Assembly (NCBI GenBank): GCA_030696845.1
Contig: JAUYRJ010000047.1
Location: 1 to 57,579 of the forward strand
DNA length: 57,579 bases
From: Polynucleobacter sp.
Lineage (GTDB): Bacteria > Pseudomonadota > Gammaproteobacteria > Burkholderiales > Burkholderiaceae
Direction of reading: 5' to 3'
Shown here in pieces: positions 36,895-49,243 of this stretch (position 1 is the first letter of the stretch; every line of letters begins with the position of its first letter). The translations under genes were made by a program, and so were the position numbers. The notes under the pieces were generated by a model, which was not told the DNA's origin, made no database searches, and saw only the letters and a program-made list of their open reading frames with translations.

Positions 36895-36915
36895 TTGTAC
36901 AAAAACGCAGTACAA
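36895..36915. repeat. Inverted repeat TTGTAC-N9-GTACAA
   Basis: TTGTAC at 36895-36900 and GTACAA at 36910-36915 form a 6-bp dyad in the AT-rich gap between the barrel gene and tRNA-Ser. Six-base arms can occur by chance; an operator is possible, but no regulated gene start is adjacent. Confidence 0.25.
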
Positions 36916-36968
36916 AATTGTCCAATTAAATATCTATAACCAATTAATTGATATTGATATTATAAAAA

Positions 36969-37058
<90 letters not shown>

Positions 37059-37090
37059 GAACCGAACCGCAATTATAGCGTTGGGTCGCC

Positions 37091-38404
<1,314 letters not shown>

Positions 38405-38424
38405 TTACTTTAAGCAATAGATCA

Positions 38425-39117
38425 TTAGTTTAAGCGCAAGACTTCCGCGCCAGCAGGCGGACTGAATGTGAATGTGCCAGCCGGTAAAGGGATGTTGAGC
38501 TGCATATTAGTCAAACTGACTTGCACCACACTCCCCAAACCATCAATCAGCTCCAGGGCGCGTGGTAATCCACCGCTCATTCCAATGGCAATCGTGGTGT
38601 AGGGCAAATCGCTTGCGCCCTTGCCATTCGTGTTGGACTTGGCTTTGGGTTTTAAATTAGCCCAGCGCAAACCCGAGCGCTCCGCACCCTCCTCAAGCTC
38701 AAAATGCTGCTCTAAGGACGTTTCACCAAAGAGGATGGCGGCAGGAGTCGAGGCTAAAACCTGCCCCGCTGGACGAAAGGTCGCCTGATTGAGATCCTTA
38801 TCCCACATGATGAGCTGCTTGCCATCGGCAATGAGCTTTTGTTCATACGGTTTTTTGGTGTCCCAAATAAATCGACCGGGCCGCTGAAACACAAAGCGCC
38901 CCTCGGTTTTGCGGATGACTTTCAGACCCTTGTCTTGCGGTTCATTGGGTTTGGGCGCGCGCAATTGCTGCTGCACAAAATCGCCTTCAGCCGTCTTGGA
39001 ACTGCGCACAAATTGGCGTAACTGCTCTACGCCACTTTCTGCATCGGCAGCAAGGGCAATGGTGGGCACTGCAAACACGGCGGCGCAGAACACTGCGCGT
39101 AGAAAACGCATGGGCAT
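38425..39117 (-). CDS. lolA: Outer-membrane lipoprotein chaperone LolA
   Basis: A 230-residue periplasmic protein. The signal peptide MPMRFLRAVFCAAVFAVPTIALA is followed by EQLRQFVRSSKTAEGDFVQQQ, the first LolA strand and helix. Further family segments are GRFVFQRPGRFIWDTKKPYEQKLIADGKQLIMWDKDLNQ and FSPPAGAEVLRLN. LolA carries lipoproteins from LolCDE to LolB or the outer membrane. The start is one of two nearby ATGs, 39117 or 39111; no ribosome site separates them. It follows ftsK after a 13-base gap, so co-transcription is likely. Confidence 0.93.
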   Translation of the reverse strand: MPMRFLRAVFCAAVFAVPTIALAADAESGVEQLRQFVRSSKTAEGDFVQQQLRAPKPNEPQDKGLKVIRKTEGRFVFQRPGRFIWDTKKPYEQKLIADGKQLIMWDKDLNQATFRPAGQVLASTPAAILFGETSLEQHFELEEGAERSGLRWANLKPKAKSNTNGKGASDLPYTTIAIGMSGGLPRALELIDGLGSVVQVSLTNMQLNIPLPAGTFTFSPPAGAEVLRLN

Positions 39118-39130
39118 AGGGAAAGGGGGC

Positions 39131-41437
39131 TTATTCAGAAGAGGTGCGAACCAGGATTTCACGATTGCCACTGCCGCTCATTTTAGAGACCATGCCGGCT
39201 TTTTCCATCTCCTCCAGCAAGCGGGCAGCGCGGTTATAACCAATGCGCAGGTGGCGTTGTACCAAGGAGATTGAGGCGCGCTTATGCTCGAGTACCACTG
39301 CGACCGCTTGATCGTACAAGGGATCGGCTTCGCCGCTACCGCCGCCACTGAGCACGTCCATATTAGACTCATCTGCTCCCTCAAGCACGCCTTCGATGTA
39401 ATTGGGCTCACCTTTTTCTTTAAGCCACTCGACTACGCGGTGCACTTCATCGTCCGATACAAAGGCGCCGTGTACGCGAACCGGTAAACCGGTACCCGGT
39501 GCCATATACAGCATATCGCCCATACCCAGCAAGGCTTCCGCGCCCTGCTGATCCAAAATCGTGCGGCTATCAATTTTGCTGCTCACCTGAAAGGAGATTC
39601 GGGTAGGGACGTTGGCTTTAATCAGGCCGGTAATCACGTCCACGCTAGGGCGCTGCGTTGCCAGCACCAAATGAATACCCGCAGCGCGCGCCTTTTGCGC
39701 AATGCGAGCAATTAGCTCTTCAATCTTTTTGCCTGAGACCATCATCAAATCGGCGAGCTCGTCAATCACAATCACAATCACCGGCGCTTTGTAAATTGGC
39801 TCTGGATCATCAGGAGTTAGGCTAAATGGATTGGTTAATTTCTCGCCCTTTTCTTCGGCTTCTAAAATCTTCTTGTTAAAGCCAGCTAAGTTACGCACAC
39901 CAAACTTGCTCATGAGCTTATAGCGACGCTCCATCTCGTTGACCGCCCAGTTCAGCGCGTTATACGCCTGCTTCATGTCGGTTACAACCGGGCAAAGCAG
40001 ATGCGGAATCTTGTCGTACATCGCCATCTCTAACATCTTGGGGTCGATCAGAATTAGCCGTACTTCATCGGCCTTAGCCTTAAAGAGCATCGACAAAATC
40101 ATGGCGTTAATGCCAACCGACTTACCCGCTCCGGTTGTACCTGCCACGAGGCAATGGGGCATCTTGGCTAAATCGGCCACCATCGGGCTGCCCGAAATGT
40201 CTTTACCCAGCGCAAGGGTTAATAAAGAATGATTGTCGTTGTAGACCTGCGAGCTCAGAATCTCGGAGAGGTAAACCGACTGGCGCGAGGGGTTGGGTAA
40301 CTCTAAAGCCATGCAGGTTTTACCTGGAATGGTCTCCACTACCCGCAAACTGACTAAGCCCAAAGAGCGTGACAGATCGCGCGATAAGTTCACAATCTGG
40401 CTGCCCTTGACGCCAATCGCCGGCTCGATCTCGTAGCGCGTCACCACGGGGCCCGGGTAAGCGGCAATGACTTTGACATCCACCCCAAACTCATTGAGTT
40501 TGCGTTCGATTAAACGGGAAGTAAATTCCAAGACGTCTGCGGAAATGGTTTCTTTAGCCTCAGGAACCTCATCCAAGAGTGAGAGTGGCGGCAATTCTGA
40601 GTCCGGGATATCCACAAAAAGGGGTTGCTGCTTCTCCCGCTCCACGCGGGCACTCTTCGGTACTTGCATTGGCGCGCGTACGATTTGCACCGCGGGCGCA
40701 ATCTCCACCCGGCCGCGCACCTCCTCCACAAACTCCTCGCGCTCCTCAGCCGCTTGCTCACCGAGCTTGCGGTCCTCAACGCTTTCACGGCGCTCACGGA
40801 TACCGCGATAACTCAACTCAATGTAGCGACCAAGCCGCTCGGCGACATTCAACCAGGAAAAGTGCAAAAACAAAGACAAACCAGCAAAGAAACCAAACAG
40901 CAACACAATCGTTGAGCCAGTAAATCCCAAAGCCATTTGCAAAGGGTCGCCAAGCAACTCTCCCAAAATACCACCGGGTGGTCTGGGTAGCGGCCAATCG
41001 AGGGTATGCAAACGAATCGACTCTAAGCCCATACTGCAGATGAGCGTTAAGGCAAAGCCGAGCCAACGCACGATCAAGGATTCGGGTTTTGCCTCTGGGT
41101 CCACCGGCAAGGGTACGCTCCACAACTCGCGCCAACCCTGAACAACCCGACGCCCAAAGAGCACAACCCACCAAAAAGCCGATATGCCAAAAACATAAAA
41201 CAATAAGTCGGCAGTCCAGGCGCCAACACGCCCACCAATATTGCTGGGCGCCTCAAAACCGGCATGCGACCAGGCAGGGTCCGCTTTGGAATAGGTCAGG
41301 AGCACTGCCAACAAGCCAAGGCAAAGACCGAGGGTTAAAAACCAGCGGATTTCAAGTAAGAGGCGAGGCATCCGCCCTGCCCCACTATCCTCGGGAGGAA
41401 GCTTGGTTTTGGACTGCGGATAGGTGGATTTAGCCAT
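39131..41437 (-). CDS. ftsK: DNA translocase FtsK
   Basis: A 768-residue divisome-linked motor. Four hydrophobic segments lie in the first about 200 residues, followed by a short linker (about 200-300), shorter than in E. coli. The RecA-like motor has Walker A GTTGAGKS at 433-440 and Walker [15 protein letters not shown]. The C-terminal gamma domain (about 700-765) contains the winged helix [23 protein letters not shown] that reads KOPS and contacts XerD. It pumps chromosome ends at the septum. It is divergent from trxB across a 38-base gap. Confidence 0.97.
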   Translation of the reverse strand: MAKSTYPQSKTKLPPEDSGAGRMPRLLLEIRWFLTLGLCLGLLAVLLTYSKADPAWSHAGFEAPSNIGGRVGAWTADLLFYVFGISAFWWVVLFGRRVVQGWRELWSVPLPVDPEAKPESLIVRWLGFALTLICSMGLESIRLHTLDWPLPRPPGGILGELLGDPLQMALGFTGSTIVLLFGFFAGLSLFLHFSWLNVAERLGRYIELSYRGIRERRESVEDRKLGEQAAEEREEFVEEVRGRVEIAPAVQIVRAPMQVPKSARVEREKQQPLFVDIPDSELPPLSLLDEVPEAKETISADVLEFTSRLIERKLNEFGVDVKVIAAYPGPVVTRYEIEPAIGVKGSQIVNLSRDLSRSLGLVSLRVVETIPGKTCMALELPNPSRQSVYLSEILSSQVYNDNHSLLTLALGKDISGSPMVADLAKMPHCLVAGTTGAGKSVGINAMILSMLFKAKADEVRLILIDPKMLEMAMYDKIPHLLCPVVTDMKQAYNALNWAVNEMERRYKLMSKFGVRNLAGFNKKILEAEEKGEKLTNPFSLTPDDPEPIYKAPVIVIVIDELADLMMVSGKKIEELIARIAQKARAAGIHLVLATQRPSVDVITGLIKANVPTRISFQVSSKIDSRTILDQQGAEALLGMGDMLYMAPGTGLPVRVHGAFVSDDEVHRVVEWLKEKGEPNYIEGVLEGADESNMDVLSGGGSGEADPLYDQAVAVVLEHKRASISLVQRHLRIGYNRAARLLEEMEKAGMVSKMSGSGNREILVRTSSE

Positions 41438-41472
41438 GTTCTGTGATTGTAAACAAGCAATCCTATAATTAG

Positions 41473-42432
<960 letters not shown>

Positions 42433-42451
42433 CATGCCGCATCGCTGGTAG

Positions 42452-42489
42452 CAATAAAAAACGCCCATTCATTTGGGCGTTTTTTATTG
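42452..42489. terminator. Bidirectional terminator between trxB and hppA
   Basis: ACGCCCA at 42461-42467 pairs with TGGGCGT at 42474-42480 across a 6-base loop. The stem is extended by A and T runs on both sides, giving T tracts on both strands, so it can end both convergent transcripts. Confidence 0.93.
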
Positions 42490-42510
42490 AAGTCCTGTCC
42501 TTGAGTGCGC

Positions 42511-44568
42511 TCAGCCCATCACAGGCAGTAAGGGCACTATCAGTAAAGCAACGATATTAATGATCTTAATCAGGGGATTAATCGCCGGTCCCGCGGTGTC
42601 TTTGTAGGGATCGCCAACCGTATCTCCAGTAACGGCAGCCTTGTGCGCCTCCGACCCCTTACCGCCATGATGGCCTTCCTCGATGTACTTTTTAGCGTTA
42701 TCCCACGCCCCACCACCAGTGCACATCGAAATCGCTACAAACAGACCAGTCACAATCGTCCCCATGAGCAAGCCACCTAAGGCAGCGGGTCCCAATATCA
42801 AGCCAACTAAAATCGGAATGACAACGGGTAGCAATGATGGAATGATCATTTCTTTAATTGCCGCAGTGGTCAACATATCCACCGCCTTACCGTACTCTGG
42901 CTTACCAGTGCCATCCATAATTCCAGGAATATCGCGGAACTGACGACGCACCTCCTCGACCACCGCGCCAGCACATCGTCCCACCGCCTCCATTGCCATG
43001 GCTCCAAATAAAAATGGAATCATGCCGCCAATGAATAAACCAATAATCACCATGTGATTTGACAAATCAAATGTGATCTGCTGTCCACTTGAAGCTAGTG
43101 CATTGGTATAGTCGGCGAATAAAACCAATGAGGCGAGACCTGCGGAGCCAATAGCGTATCCCTTGGTAACGGCTTTAGTTGTGTTTCCTACCGCATCGAG
43201 TGGGTCGGTAATATCGCGCACCGATTGGGGCAAGCCCGCCATCTCGGCAATACCACCAGCATTATCTGTAATCGGACCATAGGCATCTAATGCAACTACA
43301 ATGCCGGCCATAGACAACATCGCGGTTGCGGCAATGGCAATACCATAAATACCGGCCAACCAATAGGCAAGGTAGATCGCGATACAAACAAACAAGACGG
43401 GGTAGGCTGTTGAACGCATCGATACCCCTAGGCCCGCGATGATATTAGTTCCATGGCCCTTTGTCGAAGCCTCAGCAATGTGCTGAACGGGCGCGAATTG
43501 CGTGCCCGTGTAGTACTCCGTAATCCATACTAATCCCGCTGTCAGGCCAAGGCCAACTGCGGTTGCGGCAAATAAACGCCACTGACTGCCCGGAATACCC
43601 AAAGCATTATCTGGAATGATCCAGTTCGTTGCAAAATAAAATGCCACCAATGAAAGTCCGCCTGCAATGACCAAGCCTTTATAGAGTGCTGGCATCACAT
43701 TTTTCATGCCGGGCGTCGCCTTCACAAACGAACAGCCTACGATCGATGCCAAAATGGAAATACCACCAAGCACCAATGGATAAATAACCGCCTCCAATGG
43801 CGCGCCCGAAACCATCAGAGCGCCAAGCACCATAGTGGCAATCAAGGTAACCGCATAGGTCTCGAACAAGTCGGCCGCCATACCCGCGCAATCACCCACG
43901 TTATCGCCCACATTGTCGGCAATCACGGCGGGATTTCTGGGGTCATCCTCTGGAATGCCCGCCTCCACCTTGCCAACCAGGTCCGCACCAACATCGGCGC
44001 CTTTCGTGAAAATGCCGCCGCCCAATCGAGCAAAGATGGAAATCAAGGATGAACCAAAAGCCAGTCCAATTAATGGGTGCAATACTGCGGAGAGGTCTCG
44101 GCTCTCACCGTTTGACGCAAGCAATAAAAAGAAAAGTCCAACGCCAAGAAGTCCGAGCCCCACTACGAGCATCCCCGTAATTGCGCCGCCCTTGAAAGCG
44201 ACATTGAGCGCCTCGTTCATGCCAATAGTTGCCGCCTGTGCAGTACGCACATTCGCCTTTACCGAGACGTTCATACCAATAAAACCGCATGCGCCCGATA
44301 GCACGGAACCAATCACAAAACCAATTGCCGTGGCTAGATCCAAGAAAATACCAATTAATACGGCGAGGACCAAACCGACAATTGCAATCGTTTTATATTG
44401 ACGGGCCAGATAGGCGGCCGCACCTTGCTCAATGGCCTGAGCAATTTCCAGCATCTTTGCATTACCGCTACTTTGCTTAAGAATCCAACTGCGCACAACG
44501 AACCCATAGATTACGGCAGCAACACCGCACGCCAAGGCAAAATAGAGACCTAAAGTTGCATTACCCAT
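42511..44568 (-). CDS. hppA: Membrane-bound proton-translocating pyrophosphatase (K+-independent type)
   Basis: A 685-residue protein with about 15-16 membrane helices. The pyrophosphate site includes [20 protein letters not shown] (about 183-202) with [20 protein letters not shown] downstream, and [18 protein letters not shown] in the second half. The [10 protein letters not shown] motif has lysine at 465, the position whose lysine marks K+-independent enzymes; K+-dependent ones carry alanine. It couples pyrophosphate hydrolysis to proton export. It is divergent from the soluble pyrophosphatase gene ppa, so both control cytoplasmic pyrophosphate from a shared intergenic region (170 bases). 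Confidence 0.95.
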   Translation of the reverse strand: MGNATLGLYFALACGVAAVIYGFVVRSWILKQSSGNAKMLEIAQAIEQGAAAYLARQYKTIAIVGLVLAVLIGIFLDLATAIGFVIGSVLSGACGFIGMNVSVKANVRTAQAATIGMNEALNVAFKGGAITGMLVVGLGLLGVGLFFLLLASNGESRDLSAVLHPLIGLAFGSSLISIFARLGGGIFTKGADVGADLVGKVEAGIPEDDPRNPAVIADNVGDNVGDCAGMAADLFETYAVTLIATMVLGALMVSGAPLEAVIYPLVLGGISILASIVGCSFVKATPGMKNVMPALYKGLVIAGGLSLVAFYFATNWIIPDNALGIPGSQWRLFAATAVGLGLTAGLVWITEYYTGTQFAPVQHIAEASTKGHGTNIIAGLGVSMRSTAYPVLFVCIAIYLAYWLAGIYGIAIAATAMLSMAGIVVALDAYGPITDNAGGIAEMAGLPQSVRDITDPLDAVGNTTKAVTKGYAIGSAGLASLVLFADYTNALASSGQQITFDLSNHMVIIGLFIGGMIPFLFGAMAMEAVGRCAGAVVEEVRRQFRDIPGIMDGTGKPEYGKAVDMLTTAAIKEMIIPSLLPVVIPILVGLILGPAALGGLLMGTIVTGLFVAISMCTGGGAWDNAKKYIEEGHHGGKGSEAHKAAVTGDTVGDPYKDTAGPAINPLIKIINIVALLIVPLLPVMG

Positions 44569-44738
44569 GCTGACACTCCCCGAAATGATTCAAGTTGGTT
44601 TTGCATCTGGTACTTCTTTTGACCGTGAGCGCATCTGTTCTAATATGACCGAAATGCGCAATTTAAGTATGTAACAGAAAGTCGCCTTTGTCTCTTTGCT
44701 AAGATCAGGGTATCCACCAATCACTATCTGGAGTTTGT

Positions 44739-45275
44739 ATGAGTCTTGACAACGTCAAACCGGGCAAAAAAGTCCCCGAAAATTTCAATGTCATCATTGA
44801 AATCCCCATGAATGCGGATCCGGTGAAATATGAAGTTGATAAAGAAACCGGTGCGATTTTTGTGGACCGCTTTATGGGTACTGCCATGCACTACCCCTGC
44901 AATTACGGCTACATTCCACAAACCATTGCTGGCGATGGCGACCCCGTTGATGTGCTAGTGATCACACCCTTCCCCCTGATTCCGGGCGTAGTGGTTAGCT
45001 GTAGGGCAATTGGTGTTTTACAAATGGAGGATGAAGGCGGAGAAGATGCCAAATTATTGGCTGTTCCTGAGGACCGGATTTTGTCAATCTATACCCATTG
45101 GCAAAAACCCGAGGACATGAATCCGCTGCGCTTAAATCAAATTAAGCACTTCTTTGAGCATTACAAAGACCTTGAGCAGGGTAAATGGGTCAAGGTGCGC
45201 GGCTGGGGCGGTGTTGCTGATGCCCATAAAGAAATCCTCGAAGGCATTGAGCGCCACAATAAAGAAAAGGCCTAA
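44739..45275 (+). CDS. ppa: Inorganic pyrophosphatase, soluble family I
   Basis: A 178-residue cytoplasmic enzyme. Typical segments are [26 protein letters not shown], the signature [15 protein letters not shown] with metal-binding aspartates, and the lysine/tyrosine positions in [20 protein letters not shown]. It hydrolyses pyrophosphate to phosphate with Mg2+. Length matches E. coli Ppa (176). It precedes nadE by 3 bases and is divergent from hppA. Confidence 0.97.
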   Translation: MSLDNVKPGKKVPENFNVIIEIPMNADPVKYEVDKETGAIFVDRFMGTAMHYPCNYGYIPQTIAGDGDPVDVLVITPFPLIPGVVVSCRAIGVLQMEDEGGEDAKLLAVPEDRILSIYTHWQKPEDMNPLRLNQIKHFFEHYKDLEQGKWVKVRGWGGVADAHKEILEGIERHNKEKA

Positions 45276-45278
45276 GCC

Positions 45279-46898
45279 TTGAATCCGTTTCACATTGCCT
45301 TAGCTCAAATGAATCCCGTGGTGGGTGATTTGAGCGGCAATGCGGAACTCATCTACTTGGCCGCGACAGTAGCTCACGAAGCCGGCGCCAAATTGTTACT
45401 GACCCCGGAGCTGGCCCTCACCGGCTACCCTCCGGAAGATTTATTACTGCGACCTGCGTTTATCGCGGCGGCGGCCAGTACCCTAGAGCAATTGCGTCAG
45501 CGTTTAGCGGCATACACTGGCTTAAGCGTCGTAGTGGGCCACCCCCTCCAAACCGAGCGAGGCTTGCATAATGCCGCGTCGGTGCTGCGCGATGGCGCTA
45601 CAGTCGCCACCTACGCTAAACACAAATTACCCAATCATGAAGTATTCGATGAAGTGCGCTACTTCACCCCCGGCACCGAGCCTTGCATCTTCGACATTGA
45701 AGGCTGTCCCATCGGTTTGCTCCTATGCGAGGACGCCTGGCATCCCGGACCCGCTATGCAAGCCAAAGAAGCTGGAGCGCGCTTATTGGTATCGCTCAAC
45801 GCTTCGCCTTACCATTTGCACAAAGAGCGTCTGCGCCTCGATGTTTTGCGCCACCAAACCGAAGCCACGCAGCTGGCTTTAGTCTACGTCAATGCCGTAG
45901 GCGGTCAAGATGAACTGGTGTTTGATGGCGGCTCGTTTGCCCTGAATGCCGATGGGCTGGTTGCCACGTCCATGCCGCAATTTGAGAGCGGCATTGGTCT
46001 TGTTGAAATCGATGCTGAGGCCCAGCCCAAGCTGGGCACCATCGCCAAGTCCGCTATTCTGGAATCGCAAGCCTATTCTGCTTTGGTTTTAGGAGTGCGT
46101 GATTACGTACAAAAAAATGGTTTTCCTGGCGTCATCATCGGCCTGTCGGGCGGCGTTGACTCTGCCCTAGTTTTAACCGTCGCGGTCGATGCGCTCGGCG
46201 CCGATCGGGTGCGCGCCGTGATGATGCCCTCCCCCTATACGGCAGACATCTCCTGGATCGATGCCAAGGCCCTAGCGGACAATATGGGGGTGCAGTACGA
46301 CGAAATTCCGATTCAGGCACCGATGGCGGCGTTTGAGCACGCTTTAGCTGAGCAGTTTGCCGGACTCGCCTCCGACACCACGGAAGAGAATATTCAGGCG
46401 CGGGTGCGCGGCACCCTCTTAATGGCCCTGTCTAATAAAACCGGGCGCCTCGTGCTCACCACCGGCAACAAAAGTGAAATGGCCGTAGGGTATTGCACGC
46501 TATATGGCGATATGGCAGGGGGCTTTGCGGTCATTAAAGATATTCCCAAAACCTTGGTATATGCCTTATGCGCTTATCGCAATCGCATTGCCTCAGTCAT
46601 TCCGGAGCGGATCTTAACGCGCGCGCCTTCAGCCGAATTGCGCCCCGACCAAACCGATCAAGATAGCCTGCCTCCCTACGATGTGCTGGATGGCATCCTG
46701 GAAGGCTATATGGAAAAAAATCAATCCAGCACAGAGTTAATTGAGCAAGGATTTGATGAAGCCAGTGTGCGAAAAGTGACTCGCCTAATCAAGCTGAATG
46801 AATACAAACGACGCCAAGCACCGCCCGGCGTTCGCGTGACCACACGCGCCTTTGGTCGCGACTGGCGCTACCCCATTACCTCCCGTTTTTTAGCTTAA
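45279..46898 (+). CDS. nadE: Glutamine-dependent NAD+ synthetase
   Basis: A 539-residue two-domain enzyme. The N-terminal nitrilase-like glutaminase domain (about 1-265) carries catalytic E44 (LTPELALTG), K114 (YAKHKLP) and C150 (LLLCEDAW). The C-terminal synthetase domain has the ATP-binding SGGVDSA at 290-296 and TTGNKSEMAVGYCTLYGD. It converts nicotinate adenine dinucleotide to NAD+ using ammonia from glutamine. TTG 45279 is chosen as start because the conserved MNPFHIALAQMNPVVGD begins there, 3 bases after the ppa stop. Co-transcription with ppa, which would remove the pyrophosphate it releases, is functionally sensible. Confidence 0.95.
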   Translation: MNPFHIALAQMNPVVGDLSGNAELIYLAATVAHEAGAKLLLTPELALTGYPPEDLLLRPAFIAAAASTLEQLRQRLAAYTGLSVVVGHPLQTERGLHNAASVLRDGATVATYAKHKLPNHEVFDEVRYFTPGTEPCIFDIEGCPIGLLLCEDAWHPGPAMQAKEAGARLLVSLNASPYHLHKERLRLDVLRHQTEATQLALVYVNAVGGQDELVFDGGSFALNADGLVATSMPQFESGIGLVEIDAEAQPKLGTIAKSAILESQAYSALVLGVRDYVQKNGFPGVIIGLSGGVDSALVLTVAVDALGADRVRAVMMPSPYTADISWIDAKALADNMGVQYDEIPIQAPMAAFEHALAEQFAGLASDTTEENIQARVRGTLLMALSNKTGRLVLTTGNKSEMAVGYCTLYGDMAGGFAVIKDIPKTLVYALCAYRNRIASVIPERILTRAPSAELRPDQTDQDSLPPYDVLDGILEGYMEKNQSSTELIEQGFDEASVRKVTRLIKLNEYKRRQAPPGVRVTTRAFGRDWRYPITSRFLA

Positions 46899-46933
46899 AA
46901 CCCTGTTTTATTACCGAAAATAGGCGGACTTAG

Positions 46934-47317
<384 letters not shown>

Positions 47318-47334
47318 ATCACATCCGGATTGGA

Positions 47335-48354
47335 TTAGTCGACCTGAACCAATAAAATGGTTTTGGCATCGGGATTGCTAGGGCGAACCTTCAATCCCTG
47401 AAAATACACCTCAGTGCTGGCAAGTCCTGAGGTCAGCAACTTAAATGGCGGCTTGCCATAAAACGAGCTGCCAAGACCAGGCTCAATGACTTTGGTTTGA
47501 GTGCTGCCCGAACCGTCCACTACGCAGACCACCTGCTTCACGTTGGTTTTGACATACACCATGTCGCCTGCTTTATTGGCGTATGGGGGTTTGTAGTTTT
47601 CAATAGTGCCATCGGCTGCAGGGCATGCCAGACCGGCAGGAGCGCTTGCTACTGCTGGCGCTGCTACCGTGGCCGGGCTTGACTCCGCAGTTACTGCAGA
47701 TGCGGCCGGGACCGCGCCTGCGGGAGCAGCATCCGAAGCTGGCGGGGTATCGGCTGGAGGGGCGCTAGCGACTACAGGAGCTGGTTCGGCCTCTGTTGCG
47801 GTCTTTGCCATGAAGGCATCGAGCTCTTGCTCAATCAGCGGTTGAAACTGAATGATCGCTATCACCATCGCCACAATAGGCAACAACCAAACTACCTTGG
47901 AACCCAATTTTTTATGGTTTGTCGAGCTATACAACATAGGTTGTCTTGGCTCTAGGCCTGCCTTTGGCAAACCTGCTGGCGCTAGCTCCACTTCAGCCGT
48001 ATCGACTGATGCTTGCGCAGGTAGCGCCACACTCTCCTCCATCACATTCGCTGGCGCTGATTGCGCTTCTACCTCGGTCTGAGCTAAAGGACCCAAATCA
48101 AATGCTTCTTGTTCACTGAGCTGAATCAGTGAAGCGATTTTTTTTGCTGCCGTATATTTAATGAACGGAGAATAAAACGCATCCGTTTGACCATTTTCTA
48201 TTTGCTGAATTTGTTTTTTTGACAAGCAAGCGAGACTAGCCAACTCTTCCACTGAAAGGCCGCGTTTTTCCCGCGCGTCGATAAACGCCTGCGCACGAAT
48301 GTCTTGAATCGGTTTGCGCTGCATTACTGGTGTGCCTTTGATGTGCTGAGTCAC
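47335..48354 (-). CDS. RodZ-like protein: helix-turn-helix, membrane helix and periplasmic domain
   Basis: A 339-residue protein. An N-terminal helix-turn-helix (about 15-65: AFIDAREKRGLSVEELASLACLSKKQIQQIENG) precedes a linker, a single membrane helix (about 154-172, VVWLLPIVAMVIAIIQF), a long Ala/Pro/Val-rich stretch (about 190-240) and a C-terminal domain with SSFYGKPPFKLLTSGLASTEVYFQG, which resembles the RodZ periplasmic domain (GKPPF motif). RodZ links MreB to the cell-wall machinery. Whether this is the cell's main RodZ or a paralog is unclear. GTG 48354 or ATG 48324 may be the start. It is 17 bases from the convergent glnB 3' end. Confidence 0.72.
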   Translation of the reverse strand: MTQHIKGTPVMQRKPIQDIRAQAFIDAREKRGLSVEELASLACLSKKQIQQIENGQTDAFYSPFIKYTAAKKIASLIQLSEQEAFDLGPLAQTEVEAQSAPANVMEESVALPAQASVDTAEVELAPAGLPKAGLEPRQPMLYSSTNHKKLGSKVVWLLPIVAMVIAIIQFQPLIEQELDAFMAKTATEAEPAPVVASAPPADTPPASDAAPAGAVPAASAVTAESSPATVAAPAVASAPAGLACPAADGTIENYKPPYANKAGDMVYVKTNVKQVVCVVDGSGSTQTKVIEPGLGSSFYGKPPFKLLTSGLASTEVYFQGLKVRPSNPDAKTILLVQVD

Positions 48355-48391
48355 TTGAATTCTCTTTACCCGATCCCGTACGACGAATCGC

Positions 48392-49021
48392 TTAACCGAT
48401 CACTGGAGCATCGTCGAGGGAGGCTTCCAAGTACGACTTTACCAGCGCCTGCAAAGAATCAGCGCGCATCTTTTCCATCACTCGGGCTTTATGCACTTTA
48501 ATGGTGGCATCGGTAGTACCCAGTTGCACGGCAATATCCTTGTTTAATAGGCCTTTTACCAACAAATGGCAGACCTCTTTCTCGCGCGGCGTGAGGGTGC
48601 TAAAGTATTTTTTAACCTCCACGTCTTTAGATACCCTTTTCAGCTGTCTGCTATCGTATTCAATCGCATCGGCTACGGAGTTGAGCAGGTCCTCTAAATT
48701 GAATGGCTTAAACAGAAAATCCAGTGCGCCTTTTTTCAGGCTTTTGACGATTTGCTGTGGGTGGCTTTGGCCGCTAACAAAGACGATGGGGGTTTTCCGT
48801 CCCATGCGCAACAGCTCTTCCTGTAAATCCAGTCCTGTCATATCGGGCATTTGCATGTCCAGCAAAATCACCGCCGGGGCAATGGGCACCGAATGCTCAA
48901 TAAAAGCTTTGGCACTCGGAAAATCTTGTACGTTATATCCCAGCTCGCGCAGCATTCTGCACAGCGACGCCCGCATAGACTCATCGTCGTCTACTAAGAA
49001 AATATGTCCCGATTTATTCAT
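48392..49021 (-). CDS. FixJ/NarL-type response regulator without adjacent kinase
   Basis: A 209-residue two-domain regulator. The receiver domain (about 4-120) has DDD at 11-13, phosphoacceptor D55 (VILLDMQMPDMTG), FVSGQ and the K in FLFKPF. The LuxR-type helix-turn-helix (about 142-205) shows LTPREKEVCHLLVKGLLNKDIAVQLGTTDATIKVHKARVMEKM, typical of the FixJ/StyR group. No histidine kinase gene is near, so its partner and targets are unknown. The start at ATG 49021 is preferred over one 30 bases upstream, because the receiver begins there. Confidence 0.88.
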   Translation of the reverse strand: MNKSGHIFLVDDDESMRASLCRMLRELGYNVQDFPSAKAFIEHSVPIAPAVILLDMQMPDMTGLDLQEELLRMGRKTPIVFVSGQSHPQQIVKSLKKGALDFLFKPFNLEDLLNSVADAIEYDSRQLKRVSKDVEVKKYFSTLTPREKEVCHLLVKGLLNKDIAVQLGTTDATIKVHKARVMEKMRADSLQALVKSYLEASLDDAPVIG

Positions 49022-49243
49022 TTTTTTCACTTTAATCTGCAATAACAGCAAATGTAACTTAAGTGACTGAAGTTGGATATTAGCTTTAAGGCTAACTTTT
49101 CAACTCTAAGATACTGGTTTTATTAAGAATTTAATATATTGCATCGCAACATAATATTCCTTAGGAATTGGGTGTTGTTCAGAGCAACAGCGCTCATAGC
49201 ACAATAGAGGTTTTTGATCAAAACCACTAATGGAGTATCCCGC

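Noticed and set aside
43913-44401. 162-codon + strand frame opposite hppA
   Set aside because: Antisense shadow of a highly conserved membrane pyrophosphatase.
48501-49070. 189-codon + strand frame opposite the response regulator
   Set aside because: Antisense of a gene with intact receiver and LuxR motifs; Ser-rich shadow translation.
49208-49221. FNR-like TTGATCAAAACC upstream of ilvD
   Set aside because: The second half-site does not match ATCAA at the required spacing.
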